This document shows, piece by piece, positions 1-10,072 of a DNA stretch of 64,000 bases (positions within the stretch are counted from its first letter, which is position 1; each line of letters starts with the position of its first letter). The DNA is from Setophaga petechia (lineage: Eukaryota > Chordata > Aves > Passeriformes > Parulidae). The stretch covers positions 6,201,040-6,265,039 of the forward strand of contig JANCRA010000039.1 of the NCBI GenBank assembly GCA_024362935.1, given 5' to 3'. The translations under genes and the position numbers were made by a program. The notes beneath the pieces were generated by a model. It saw only the letters and a list, made by a program, of their open reading frames with translations, made no database searches and was not told where the DNA came from.

Positions 1-1101
1 CTTAAATGCAAGTTAAACAGTCTGTAGCTTAACCAGAGTTGTGGTTTTTTTCACTCCCCACAAAGAAGAGGGGGGAAAAAAAAGTTGAAAGCACCTGGAG
101 GCATTCAGCCCTTTACTCACCTGGCTGAAACAAGGCTATGTAACAGTAACAGTAGACTGTGCAGGATGTAAAGTTACAAGTTAGTTACTTATTCGTGGTG
201 TTTTTCCCACGTAGTGGCTCATAAAAGCATTCCTTCCACCTGTGAGCTCTCATTAGGATACTGCTGTGCTTCTCACACGGCAGAAACAACCATCTCCCTT
301 GGAAATGGTGTACAAGGGAGGGCCACAGAGAGCTTTCCTGTCTTGACTATACTGACACCTGGTGTGAGTAATGCACAGGCTTATATCGGTAAGAAAGTAA
401 ATAAAACCACGGACACAGATTGGGGGTCCCTCCCCATCTGAAACAAAGGCTTTCTCTTGAAAGGGCACTCAATAGGAACATTTACAAAAGCCTTTCATAT
501 TTTTTGGTGGAGGTAAAATATTCTCATAGGGGAAATAAACATTTAAATACAGACATGCTTATTCCAGTTATTTTCAGCCCAGTGAAAGGATTTCTCCTGC
601 CACTTCTGAGCATTACATATCTCTAGACAACCCATCTTGGTGAGTGTTTGTGAGGGCCAAGAGATTAAGGACTTACACATTCACATTTTTAGAGAGCAAC
701 TATCCATTGTGTGTCTCTTTCATTTAATTTAATGTGGAAGTACACACAGAGACATAATATTTCCTGAATCTTTCTATGAGTCTTACTTGGTCAGAGTGGG
801 TGTACTTAACAAAATTTTCATATCAATAATTTACATCTTTTGTGCCCCGCACTGCCAGATACAACCAGTAAACTTCAAATACACTGGAAACCTGTGATTT
901 TACTGGACAAATGAGGTATCCCTTGCCTGAATACAGTATCAAGTAAAAAAATAAAAGCAAACAGGATATTAAATACAAAATATTAGTTAAAATAGTAACC
1001 CTAATAATAACTTAAGGTTTTACACACACTAAAGTCACTGCCTTCCAAAGGGCAGCACATGTCACTGCCAAGTGTTCCCACTGCAGATGCAGCTCCCAGG
1101 G
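1..1101 (-). other. ANKRD40: ANKRD40 3' untranslated region (partial)
   Basis: This stretch follows the ANKRD40 stop codon on the minus strand and has no credible reading frame. It is A/T-rich with a few pyrimidine tracts. I found no clear minus-strand AATAAA, only an ATTAAA-like run near 721-735, so the transcript probably continues past the left edge of the window. Calling it UTR is an inference from position and from the long 3'UTR known for this gene in mammals. Confidence 0.6.
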
Positions 1102-1245
1102 TCAGTACGTCAGCTTGGATGCTCTGCTGTTGTAGCATTGCTGCTCCATCAGCGCAGCCGCAGTGTTCCGGAAAGGAGAGCTGTCACTTCTCATTAGGAC
1201 CAACTCCAGCTCTTGGAAGTCCTGGAGTCTGGCAACATCCTTGTC
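1102..1245 (-). CDS. ANKRD40: ANKRD40 coding exon 5 (terminal)
   Basis: The acceptor is ttacaag|GAC, phase 0. It encodes 47 residues from DKDVARLQDFQELELVLMRS to CYNSRASKLTY and then TGA at 1104-1102. The DKDVARLQDF and SKLTY ends are diagnostic of ANKRD40. Confidence 0.95.
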   Translation of the reverse strand, partial: DKDVARLQDFQELELVLMRSDSSPFRNTAAALMEQQCYNSRASKLTY

Positions 1246-4200
1246 CTTGTAAGGAACAGAGAGAACAACATTATTACTCCTATTATTACTAGCTGGTTGT
1301 TATTTATAAAATAACTATAATTCCAGGGACATCATCCCCAATAATAGCAATAAAGAATTAAAAAAATTAATCCTACCAACATAAACTCATTAAAAGTGTA
1401 GCAGGTTTGCTTGTTTTGTTTTTCTCCTAAAACTTTTTCTTCTCCTTCAATTTCATTACAACTGGGCTGTACTTGTGCATGTCACTTAACCAAGACTTGT
1501 GACCACTTTCATCTACAGACCTCTGAAATATACATTTTTGGAACAGAAAAGCAGTTTCATTTGTTAACAGCATTATCTTTAAGTTGTTCATATGCCAGTT
1601 TGTGGAGGTTTTCCCCTCGCTGTTCATTCTTTTTAGGCAAGCAGACAGTGAAGTAGTACTTGGCAATTACATCCTTTTAAAGCACCCTTAATGCACTGCT
1701 TCTGATACATTTTTTAAAAGTCAAGCTGTAATAGTTCCATATGCTTTAGGAGCTAAAATACTCTGCCTATTTTGACAAGACTATTTTTAAACAAGTTATG
1801 ATGTAGTTTTAAGAAAAGTCCAGCATCCCTTTGAATCTGTCAATTTTATTCAACAAAAGTGAAACTTGGGAATCTTTTTGCAAAAATATGTTCTCTGAGG
1901 TTGGCAAAATGAAGAGTCAAGTTAATCTCTCGTTTCTATTCTTACCTTTCTTAAAAGTGTATTGGGTAGTTTTCTGATCTTCTCTACTTCCTCTGGATTA
2001 ACACCCAGTTCACAGCAGCTCACTCGGAGCAGATCTTGATAGGTCAATTCTTGTCTGTCAAGTTCAATCTCAATGAAGTCATTGTCTCTCAGGTTCTGGA
2101 CTCTGACCTTAAGTACAAGTTCTGACAGAGAAACAATTAAAAGGTTTAACAACAGAAAAGACAACAAACTCAAAACTAACATTTACAGTATTTACTATTA
2201 TTTTCTGAATTCATGTTTTTTAATACAATCCCTATGATCTGAGAAATACTATCCAGTTAACAGAAGCTTCCAGCAAAAATACACAGGAGAACCATGTTAA
2301 CACTGTTGAAACTGATCCATTCAGTCACTAAGTTGAGTTGTTACCAAACTACCAGAGCTGCATTTGATGCAAATGTAGTGCAAAATTTACATGTTCATGT
2401 TACATGGACTGATCTTTCCATTGTTTTGCAAAGTATTACCATGGTTAAAATACAGTATAACAGACATTTTACGTAACTGAGCAGAAGAAAGTTCAGAGCA
2501 CTTTTGGCCACAGAATTCAACATCTCTGCCTCTATTCTACTAGAGTCTGAAGTGAAATGATAACTTCATTTTTCACCCAGTAACTGAAACAGAAACATGA
2601 GACACAGCACCTCTTTACCTTGTATGTTATATGGGAATGTTCCAGTCAAGAAGAAGGGCTGGAAGGTGGGTGCAGGGCTGCTGGGGGAGGTGTGAGACTG
2701 CAGAGGCAAGGCCTGGCCGGATACTCCTGAGGAGCAGAGCCCCAGGTTGGGGGTTGTGGCCAGGGGGCAGCTGGGGCCATAGGGCACCCCTGGGTTGGCA
2801 CATGCTGTAGCTGCAGAGACGGTGGGCATAGGGAGTGGCCTGGCTGCTGCATCCGGTGCTGGGAAAATCTTGCCACTGCTGCATGACATGGGTATGCAGA
2901 TCCTTTCAGCCTGAGTTGTTGATGGACAAGGGCTAGTTTCACTCTGGGAAGCAGAAGAGACGGAAGCACTTTCATTCTGGGATTCTGCCAAGCTGCTTGG
3001 AATGCTTTCTTCGGTGTAAATGTTAGGGAATGGGTTGGCCAAGTAGTTCGCAACAATGGATAAATTTAAATCCTTCACTCCTTGACATTCGGTTTGTTCC
3101 TCTATTGATGAAGTTCAAAAATGAGGGGTAGGGGATGGAGAGAGAAAAAAAATCCATCATGTTACTGGATAGATATTTCTCATTTTGAATATAGTTAGTT
3201 TTCCTATGTCTTGAAATTATATCACATTCCAAGGTCATTAAAGAATGACACTAATGTTCCAGAAGCATGTAACACTTGGAGGCCAGTAGCTGTAAAGTGA
3301 AAGAAAAACCTATAAATGTCTTCAGTATATTCTGTTTTTTGATAACAAAGTGGGGAGGGGGAAAGTAACCTTTGAAAGACACATCATTTCTAGCAGTGTT
3401 GTTCCAGTGCTTTCAAATGAATTGGATGACCAATACTCCTTTATTGAATCTAATTTTAAAATGCTCTTAATAGCAATGCTGAAAAAAGTTTACTATGACC
3501 TAGGGCAGCAAATTTAACCCAGTATTTCTTCAAGGAAGTGATTACTTGCTGTAATACACAAACAAACTCAACTCTTGGATAAAAGCACTGCAGTAAGTGA
3601 CATTCCTGCCTAAGGATTACAGAACATAAATAGTGATGTCAAAGCAGTTCAGAAAGATCTGCTAAATGATACCTCACTCCCAGAATAAAAACTAGGAGAA
3701 AAGGTAAGTAATATGTGTTTATTCCCCAGGAAACACATGAAAGCTTCACAGACAGAAAAATAAAACAACTATGAACAGAGTTCATCTATGTGTGCTTGAC
3801 AGTTTAGATGTTAAAAATGGGTGAGTCGTGTGCCACAAACTAAGCCCACACCGCACCCAAAATAAAGCAAAAGCATCATGTAAGAACATGCCATTCCTTC
3901 AGGCTTAACTGTTGGAACCTGAGTCATGATTTAGCTGCAACCTTGTGAACGATAACCCTGCCCTGTTGTTGTAAGAGCAGATCACTGCAGAGAGCAATTT
4001 AAGTTCAATTGCAGAAGATAGCACATTACAAGGTAAAGCACTTTAGAATTTTAATCTGGAGCACAGTACCTGGATGCTGTTCAGGAGTGCCACACAAATC
4101 TAACTGGGTTTGCTGTGCATATGAAAAGTGTAAGATGGCAGAATTACAGGGCAAAAATTAACCATACCAGCAAGTCACGCTATAACAAACAGCTCAGAAG

Positions 4201-5412
4201 GCATAACTTCCTGAGTGATAAAACTGTTTTGAGGGGATTTGTAGTTTCTGATCATGGTCAGACCATGGCAAATTATACAACTGTGAAACCCCCTTGCATG
4301 CCAGCTTTAGCTTAATAACAGCAAACAGGAGTGCAGCAGCACACTTCCCAAAGCACATAGCTCTTCCACTTCTTGGTGACACAGCTCACAACACAAGGGC
4401 CTTCCTACCTGAAATCTCCACATCTATTTGCCCAAATATGAATTCCAGTTATAAATCAGAGCTATCTAATGAGATACAATGGTCCTAGCCAAGGTTTTGC
4501 CAATTACTGCTTCAGATAAAAGCACTAAAAACTTTTTAGTGTTTACACCAACAATTCTAGATGACTTTTAAAGTGGGAACGGTACCTCCCAAAATCTTGC
4601 GTATGTCTGGTTTCGACGTTAGCTGCGCCGCCAGCTCTCCCTTAGCAGTGAGGATCTGCTTGTCTGCACCAGCCTCCAGCAGGCAGGACACCACTTGGGC
4701 ATGGTTCCGCTTACAGGCCCAGTGCAGGCAGGTCCTGCAGGAAGGAAGCAGAAGGGTTGGGATTCATCGGCCTGGCTCCTCCTCACCAATCCTGTCCTAC
4801 CTCATCCAAGTTATGCATAAAGTGATAACTGGGAATAAAGTTTCCTTCATTGCGGCACTTTCTAAAGTTCTGAATCTGTGAGTTACGGAGGGCAGGGCCC
4901 TCTTTTGCCTTGCAGAGTGACTCCCACTATTGTCCCACACAAGCTACTGGACGGGGCCCTTGAGCAAACACGCAGTGACAGGCGAAAGGAGGGCGACCTG
5001 CTTTTATCGGGATCCTCTTTAGCAGTAAATCTCCGAGCCTCCCGAGATGAGCTTTTCTGTATTTACAAATGGGAAAACTAAGAAACACAACAGCTGCGTT
5101 CCCAAAGCAGCTCCCTCCCTCCGCGCCTGATGATGGGTTGGGGGGGAGCCCCAAGCCCAAAAACCGCGAACACCGCCACTGAGAAGGGCAGCGGGGGAAG
5201 AGCCGGGCCCCGCAGCGACCCCGGCCTGCCCCTCGTCCCCCGCAGCGCCGGACCCCGCGCGACGCCGCCGCCCCTCACCAGCCATTGATCTCGTTGCGGG
5301 AATCGATGTCCGCCCCCGCGCCCAGCAGCCGCCGCACCTCCGCCACGTCCCCCAGGGCCGCCGCCTCTCGCAGCCGCTCTTCCAGCTCCCGCGCCTCCGC
5401 CGCTCCGCTCAT
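1102..5412 (-). CDS. ANKRD40: ANKRD40, ankyrin repeat domain-containing protein 40 (5 coding exons)
   Basis: Coding exons, in transcript order, are 5412-5279, 4734-4586, 3101-2619, 2121-1946 and 1245-1102. They total 1086 nt, or 361 residues plus TGA; the human protein is about the same length. All four introns are GT-AG and the phases join without a break (2, 1, 1, 0). The N-terminal third carries ankyrin repeats, with the typical ...TCLHWAC...HAQVVSCLLEAGAD pattern around residues 45-70. The middle (about 95-255) is Ser/Pro-rich and poorly conserved. The C-terminal 105 residues, starting ELVLKVRVQN, are strongly conserved and contain the DFIEIELDRQELTY and VEKIRKLPNTLLRK blocks; the protein ends SKLTY. 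No catalytic motif is visible. Ankyrin repeats usually mediate protein binding, but the precise role of this protein is not known to me. Introns 4 to 1 (1246-1945, 2122-2618, 3102-4585, 4735-5278) hold no further coding signal that I could see. Confidence 0.95.
1946..2121 (-). CDS. ANKRD40: ANKRD40 coding exon 4 (conserved C-terminal region)
   Basis: The acceptor is ctgtcag|AACTTG and the donor AGAAAG|gtaaga. Its 58 complete codons run from LVLKVRVQNLRDNDFIEIEL to LPNTLLRK, the most conserved part of the protein. The split Glu codon joins correctly to exon 3. Confidence 0.95.
2619..3101 (-). CDS. ANKRD40: ANKRD40 coding exon 3 (Ser/Pro-rich linker)
   Basis: The acceptor is caatag|AGGAACAAACC and the donor CATACAAG|gtaaag. 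The exon encodes KDLNLSIVANYLANPFPNIY near its start and PAPTFQPFFLTGTFPYNIQ at its end, both recognisable ANKRD40 blocks. Between them lies a low-complexity Ser/Pro/Ala segment of about 110 residues that looks disordered and fast-evolving. The open frame runs on into the intron after the donor; that part is not coding. Confidence 0.92.
4586..4734 (-). CDS. ANKRD40: ANKRD40 coding exon 2 (ankyrin repeats)
   Basis: The acceptor is ctgcag|GACC and the donor GGGAG|gtaccg. It encodes TCLHWACKRNHAQVVSCLLE followed by AGADKQILTAKGE, a clear ankyrin repeat with the TxLHxA motif, then a second, shorter repeat-like segment (LAAQLTSKPDIRKILG). The join to exon 1 restores a Trp codon across the intron. 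Confidence 0.95.
5279..5412 (-). CDS. ANKRD40: ANKRD40 coding exon 1
   Basis: The start ATG is at 5412-5410 and opens MSGAAEARELEERLREAAAL, the helical lead-in to the first ankyrin repeat (GADIDSRNEINGW). The donor is TG|gtgagg, giving phase 2. The exon sits in a CpG island. This ATG is preferred because the upstream ATG at 5541 runs into a stop at 5476 before reaching it. Confidence 0.93.
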
Positions 5413-5475
5413 GGCCGGGTCCGGCTGCGGCCCCTCCCCGCCGCACTGGAACCCGTCGGGAGGGGCCGGGCGGCC

Positions 5476-5541
5476 TCAGCGTGGCGGAGCGGGGCCCTTC
5501 CCGCCCCGGGGCCCCGTTCCGGCCCTCACGGCTGCCGCCAT
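5476..5541 (-). other. Upstream ORF in the ANKRD40 5'UTR (21 codons)
   Basis: An ATG at 5541-5539 lies inside the YY1-type motif and opens a 21-codon frame (MAAAVRAGTGPRG...) that ends at TGA 5478-5476, 63 nt before the main ATG. It is in frame with ANKRD40 but separated from it by this stop. Whether it is in the mRNA depends on the true start site. Confidence 0.4.
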
Positions 5542-5588
5542 CTTGAGACCGGGGCGGGCGGCGAGCGCTGGGGCTGCCCCGGGCAGGG

Positions 5589-5749
5589 AACGGCCCTGTT
5601 CTGGAGTTCTGTGTCCGGTTCTGGGCTCCTCAGCACAGGACGGAACGACCCAGTTCTGGAGTTCTATGTCCGGTTCTGGGCTCCTCAGCACATGAAAGAA
5701 CGGCCCAGTTCTGGAGTTTTGTGTCTGGTTCTGGGTACCTCAGCACAGG
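5589..5749. repeat. 55-bp minisatellite, three copies
   Basis: Copies begin near 5589, 5644 and 5699. The core CTGGAGTTCT recurs at 5601, 5656 and 5711 (last base varied in the third copy), giving an exact 55-bp period, and each unit ends CTCAGCACA. The copies differ by only a few substitutions, so the expansion is fairly recent. It abuts the CpG island on one side and the CR1 copy on the other. Confidence 0.85.
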
Positions 5750-6229
5750 CCATCTTTGTGGTCTTCCCTGGACCCTCTCTTCGCTGGAGAGGGTCCAGCA
5801 AAGCCCACAAAGATGATGAGGGGTCTGCAGCATCTCTCTGATGCACAGGCATTATGAGAGCTGGGCCTCTTTTGTCTGGAGAAGACTGAGAGGGGATCTT
5901 ATCAATGCATTCAAATATATCCAGGGAATGTCAGAGGATGCTGTCAGACTCTTTTCATTGGTGTCCAGCGATAGGACAAGGGGCAGTGACCATAAACTAA
6001 CACACAGGCTGTTTCACCTCAACACTAGGAAGAACTCCTTTACATTAAGGGTGATAGAGCTCTGGAACAGCTGCCCAGGGAGGCTGTGTAGTCTCTTCTG
6101 GAGACATTCCAAACCCACCTGGATACATTCCTGTGTCACCTCCTCCAGATGAACCTGCCATAGCAGGGTGTTGGACTGGATGATCTCCAGAGGTCCTTTC
6201 CAACCCCAATGATTCTGTGATTCTATGGG
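5750..6229 (+). mobile_element. CR1 LINE 3' fragment with inverted 5' end
   Basis: From about 5787 the plus strand follows the CR1 3' region: GAGAGGGTCCAGCAAAG, then the TGGAGAAGACTGAG and GGACTGGATGATCTCCAGAG blocks, ending with the CR1 tail GATTCTGTGATTCTATG. The first about 35 bases are the same CR1 start in reverse orientation: CTGGACCCTCTC (5768-5779) pairs with 5787-5798, and CATCTTTGTGG (5751-5761) pairs with 5805-5815. This is the signature of a 5'-inverted (twin-primed) LINE insertion. No intact ORF2 is present. Confidence 0.85.
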
Positions 6230-6418
6230 CCCTCCCACCTCAGGCACTGAGATGGGGGCATGGACAGAGTGAAAATCCAAGACTGGAGTGTTTCCTCTGA
6301 TGGGTTCATCCTACCCTCACCTGACATCCTGAGCCATACGTGAGGGCTTGAGGGGAGAGAGCGCTTAAGAAGAGGGGAAAAGCTGCAGGTAAAAACTGCC
6401 TGCAGGCAAAAGCATCTT

Positions 6419-6482
6419 ATAGAATTATTTAGGTTGGAAAAGACCTCCAAGGTCTTTTGAGTCCAACCCATCATCTATCACT
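6419..6482 (-). mobile_element. CR1 3'-end fragment
   Basis: It reads TAGAATTATTTAGGTTGGAA followed by AGACCTCCAAGG and GTCCAACCC, which is the reverse complement of the avian CR1 3' terminus. It is short and diverged. The outer solo LTR inserted immediately next to it. Confidence 0.6.
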
Positions 6483-6488
6483 GTGGCC

Positions 6489-6800
6489 TGTCATGGATAT
6501 ATTTTATGAAAAATCCTTTTGCTAGGATTTTTGTCCTGAGAAGCTGAGAGGCCTCCGGAATGAAATGTAAACAATAATTATCTGCTGCTGTGGAATGCAC
6601 CAGGGCATCTTTGATTGGACTCATGGTTGTTTTTAATTAATGGTCAATCACAGTCCAGCTATCTCGGACTCTCTGGTCAGTCACAAGATTTTATTATAAT
6701 TTCATTCCTTTCTATTCCTTGCTAGCCTTCTGATGAAATCCTTTCTTCATTTCTTTTAGTATAGTTCTAATATATAATTTTCTTTTAATATAATATATCT
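6489..6800 (+). mobile_element. Outer solo LTR, left part (ERVK-type passerine LTR)
   Basis: It starts TGTCATGGATATATTTTATG and resumes, after the whole ERV nest, at 27192-27274, where it ends in CA. The 6-bp direct repeat GTGGCC flanks the reunited element (6483-6488 and 27275-27280). Combined length is about 395 bp with no internal retroviral region, so it is a solo LTR. The sequence resembles a common songbird ERVK-class LTR that I recognise in outline; orientation is assigned on that basis only. It is the oldest and outermost retroviral layer. Confidence 0.75.
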
Positions 6801-7141
6801 TGACGCGGCGGGCCATTTGTCGCGGTGCAGGGAAAACTCGGGACCCTCAATATGAGAATCAGCAAGCTTCGCTTATTGAATAGAGCATCAAACTTTTATG
6901 CACAACAAGTAATAAGCTCATACATATTCTGTAAGCTAAGCAATTCATTGGTTATATTCTAGATATCAACTTCCTCATTCCAGAGGAGTTACATCTGCTT
7001 TTTCTCATGTCTCTAGTCTCTCAACTACAGTACTTTGTTATGGTAACACAGCTGCGCTCAAGGACAGTGTCCTTGCAGGTGTAAGACTTAGATTAGCCAC
7101 GCTTGTACATTTCCAATTCTTAGTTAACTATTCTTCCAACA
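6801..7141 (-). repeat. ERV-A 3' LTR
   Basis: On the minus strand it runs TGTTGGAAGAATAGTTAAC ... to a CA at 6801-6802. A CATAAAAG TATA-like box lies near 6892-6900. It matches the split right-hand copy along its length, with scattered, mostly transition, differences. Confidence 0.85.
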
Positions 7142-7591
7142 ATTTCCCCTGTTTTCTTTTTTAAGCAATGTTTGATTAAATGCAGCAAATATAATCTTTT
7201 TCACTATATTTTGTAAGCACATGCAAAAGCAAGGCAAAACTAATACTACTAACAAAGCTATAATGCTTACTATAATGCCCGCTTTATCGGTTAATTGTGT
7301 TACACTCTTTTTAATACAAGAATAGGCAATTCTAATAACTACTATATTGCAAACAGTATTCTTAACTAGCAAAGTCTTTCTTTTATAAGGGATTTAAGCT
7401 AGGGAGGTAAACAGAAGAGAGGCTGTCACTATAGGATATGCTATATGACAGATACGAAAAGGATTTTGTGCTGTTGAAAGGCTTAAACAAAACTCAGGTG
7501 TGCTAATACGATTTACAAAAATAAGCCAAATATTTTCACTAATGGAGTTTTGAATTTCTTTGGGAGTTAATTCGTAGGTTACTTCAGTCAT
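7142..7591 (-). pseudogene. ERV-A env transmembrane remnant and polypurine tract
   Basis: On the minus strand a frame at 7372-7124 ends in a strongly hydrophobic segment (IIVSIIALLVVLVLPCFCMC) followed by a basic tail, as expected for the membrane anchor of a retroviral Env. An adjacent frame (7591-7394) contains a possible upstream Env piece. The purine tract just before the LTR (AGAAAACAGGGGAAAT, 7142-7157) is the priming site for plus-strand synthesis. The frame is short and broken. Confidence 0.55.
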
Positions 7592-8201
7592 AGCTAATAT
7601 TCATTCTCAGCATGCTACTTGATACTAAGTACAGAATGAGGGAAGGCACAAATACATTTTTGTTACACTCAAAAGGAATTACACGTGATTTTTTTTTTTT
7701 TTTAACAATAAACTAAAAGTAACGTGTGCAGAAATTGTTTAGTGTTGATTGCTTGGTAAGCTTGTTCTCTATTCTCAAACAACAGATATATATTTTGAAC
7801 AGAAATGGTCTCACCTATAAATGCTTCTAATTGTCTTCTCTAATTAGAGTTTCTCTTATGTTCATGATAACATTCTGCACATAAATCATAAAATAAACGT
7901 CTAGCATAAATCTATTTTTGTTTTTACATTTACCACATTCAAGCAAGACTTAAAGGATACAAAAGGTACACTTATTACATCTAACTTATACAATCGTTTT
8001 AACACATCTTTAACGTCTTTAAATTTTTCAAAATACAGTCTCAGAGTCTGATTAGTTCTTTCTACTATAAAACACTTATTACAGCAAAACAGTTGGTCAA
8101 ATGACGTTACATGAGAGGTTTTTTCTCAGTCTGTCAGTCTATTTGTGGCTTCTAATGTTCAAAGTCTATGCAGTGAGTAAAAAGACAGCATAGTGGATGT
8201 T
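7592..8201 (-). other. ERV-A decayed internal sequence
   Basis: A/T-rich DNA between two Env-like remnants of ERV-A, with no open frame worth naming. It includes a 14-base T run near 7690-7703. By position it is eroded env. Confidence 0.4.
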
Positions 8202-8405
8202 CTAAGCCAAATCGGCCGAAATTTGGCCCAAAGCATTCACTACACTGATTTCTCTTTCACAGTCTCTGCCAGGAAAAACAAAACGTCCTTTTAATCCAGA
8301 TGAGAAACGTCCTGATAATAATGCTCCTTGGTGTTGCTTATTTATCATCACTGGTCTTTTAACTGCAGTAGGGATCCTTTGTGGTTTATTGTTAACAAGA
8401 GTCAC
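8202..8405 (-). pseudogene. ERV-A coding remnant, possibly Env N-terminal part
   Basis: A 67-codon frame with a lysine/arginine-rich middle (GALLSGRFSSGLKGRFVFPG). It lies directly after the leader, where gag would normally begin, which implies that gag and pol have been deleted. I cannot assign it firmly to one retroviral protein. Confidence 0.35.
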
Positions 8406-9319
8406 ATCTATCGCGGCTGGTAGGGCTAAACTGAGGCCCTCGCCGGCCGCGGGGCGGAGGGAGAAGCGCTCGCGCTGGAAAAGGCGCTCGGGTCTCGGGC
8501 TGTTACTTGTGTCGCTTTGATGCGGTGGGTCAAGACTTAGCTGCTGCCGAACTCAGCGCAGCATCCTCGGCGGCGCGAGTCGCGGCCCTCGCGGCGGGGC
8601 TCCGCTCTCCCCGCTGATGCCGCTCGGAGCCACCGCTTGTGTCGGAGCGGGGCGACCCCCCCGCGCTGAGCTTCCTGTTACGCGAGACGCGCCGCAGGCT
8701 GACTCACTGCGCGCCGAACTCGCAGCGCAGCATCTTCGGCGGCGTGGGTCGCGGCCTCCCCGCCGCGAGGCTCCGCTCCCCCCGCCGCTGCCGCCGGGAG
8801 AGCTCTCCGCCCGCACCCGCCCCCGTCCGGAGTCGCCGCCGCCGCTTCAGGCGAGCTGCCCGCCGCTGCCGCGCCTCGGGGCTGGTCCCCATGGCGCGGC
8901 CCCCACACCGAGTTAGGAGCGGCACAGCCCCGCCGCGCCCCGAGCCGCTGCTGCTGCCGCCATCACAGCACGGCCGCTGACTCCTTGTGCATCTGACTTG
9001 CAGCGCCCGCACTGCAAGCACTGTTTTGCAAGTCTATATGCAGCAATCTCGGGAGTTCTTTTCCCAAATCGGTAGTCTATAGTCCCCGCTTTTCTAAAAA
9101 GCATTTAAAAAATCATACGCTGCTTGTCTTTCCATTACTTTATAATCTGATCGTCAGCGCTGTTGCAGCCCTTTGCAAGACTTCGGCAGCGTTTGTCGGC
9201 TGAGCCCCTCTGCAGGTTCGCCCAGGGCACGGAATCCAGCTCTTTTGCCTCCCGTGCTGCGTCGGGACCGACACAATACTGCACTGTACCGTGGCTCGCA
9301 GGTCCAAGCCTCCTATACG
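8406..9319 (-). other. ERV-A G/C-rich leader with internal duplication
   Basis: 8406-8990 is extremely G/C- and CpG-rich. Two segments, about 8545-8620 and 8713-8795, are diverged copies of each other, sharing CGAACTC, GCGCAGCATC and TCGGCGGCG in the same order about 168 bp apart. Open frames here on both strands are by-products of the base composition. The rest, to 9319, is ordinary leader next to the primer site. Confidence 0.55.
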
Positions 9320-9337
9320 GTCCCTGTTGGGGCGCCA
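9320..9337 (-). promoter_or_regulatory. ERV-A primer binding site (tRNA-Lys type)
   Basis: The minus strand reads TGGCGCCCCAACAGGGAC, two bases inside the 5' LTR edge at 9340. It differs at one position from the well-known tRNA-Lys3 primer site. This fixes the element's orientation. Confidence 0.8.
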
Positions 9338-9339
9338 AC

Positions 9340-9465
9340 TGACACCGCGGGCCATTTGTCGCGGTGCAGGGAAAATTCGGGACACTCAATATGAGAATCA
9401 GCAAGCTTCGTTTATTGAATAGAGCATCAAACTTTTATGCACAACAAGTAATAAGCTCATACACA
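9340..9465 (-). repeat. ERV-A 5' LTR, part next to the primer site
   Basis: It matches 6801-6926 of the other LTR and then stops abruptly at the ERV-B insertion point. The remaining part resumes at 26965. Confidence 0.85.
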
Positions 9466-10057
9466 TGAAGCAATACGCGGAATAAATAGACTCCACAACC
9501 TGATGTAGTTATGAAGTGGGTATGTATGTCGGCGCCCAGCACAAGCGAGATATCTCCTGAAAACTTGTGTCCTGAGCTGCAGTCTGACCCACATCTTTAT
9601 TCACAAAGGTGTTCCATATGCAGTACATTACACAACTTTTTCATGCATATTCAACCCCCGGACCCGCCTGTCCTCGCTTCGTATGCTAAATAGGTCCATG
9701 TCCTCCTGAACAAGTGTGATTCGCTGTGGTGGTCGCATGGGGGTCTTTTGGTGGTCTCTGAGGCTGAAGGTTGTGGTCTTCCTCATGATTGAACTTTTGA
9801 ACTGTTCTCTTTTGCGCGTGCGCTTTAGGTCTTTTGGTGCTTATCTGAGTCTGTCTGTCAGTCCTGACTACCTTGGAGCCAGAGGAGCCCCTTTATCTGG
9901 GTTCTTTGTGTCCCTTGGTCTCCTCTAGTATTGTTCTTTATACAAGAAGCTTCAGAAATTTGCATTTCCTATGCTCTTTGTACTATGGCTGAGGTTTCTT
10001 AAGTAAAAGGTTAATTCATTTTGTTAATTCAAGTGAACTTCTAAAATTTCTGTTTCA
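9466..10057 (-). repeat. ERV-B 3' LTR
   Basis: TG...CA termini are intact in plus orientation (TGAAGCAATACG ... CTGTTTCA). Minus-strand landmarks are a GTATAAAGAAC TATA-like box near 9932-9942 and AATAAA at 9601-9596. Confidence 0.9.
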
Positions 10058-10072
10058 TTCCCCCCTTTTCTT
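10058..10072 (-). promoter_or_regulatory. ERV-B polypurine tract
   Basis: The minus strand reads AAGAAAAGGGGGGAA directly before the 3' LTR, as needed to prime plus-strand DNA. Confidence 0.85.

Larger units (their letters stand above)
5085..5600 (-). promoter_or_regulatory. ANKRD40 CpG-island promoter and 5'UTR, with a YY1-type site
   Basis: This stretch is very G/C-rich with many CpGs, in sharp contrast to its surroundings, and straddles exon 1. On the minus strand at about 5533-5544 there is an AAGATGGCGGC motif, the classic YY1 site found at or just downstream of the start of many housekeeping genes. There is no TATA box. Transcription probably starts near 5545-5600; this is inferred from motif position only. 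Confidence 0.75.

Noticed and set aside
1427..1666. Minus-strand 79-codon frame as a possible extra ANKRD40 exon
   Set aside because: Exon 4 (phase 0) joins directly to the exon at 1245-1102 with the expected protein sequence. This frame lies in the intron and matches nothing in the family.
5078..5446. Alternative minus-strand frame across ANKRD40 exon 1
   Set aside because: It is out of frame with the ankyrin-encoding frame and translates to Gly/Ala/Arg runs typical of a CpG island.
8553..9021. Overlapping frames on both strands in the ERV-A leader
   Set aside because: All are Arg/Ala/Pro/Gly-rich translations of CpG-dense DNA. Several frames are open at once, a composition effect.
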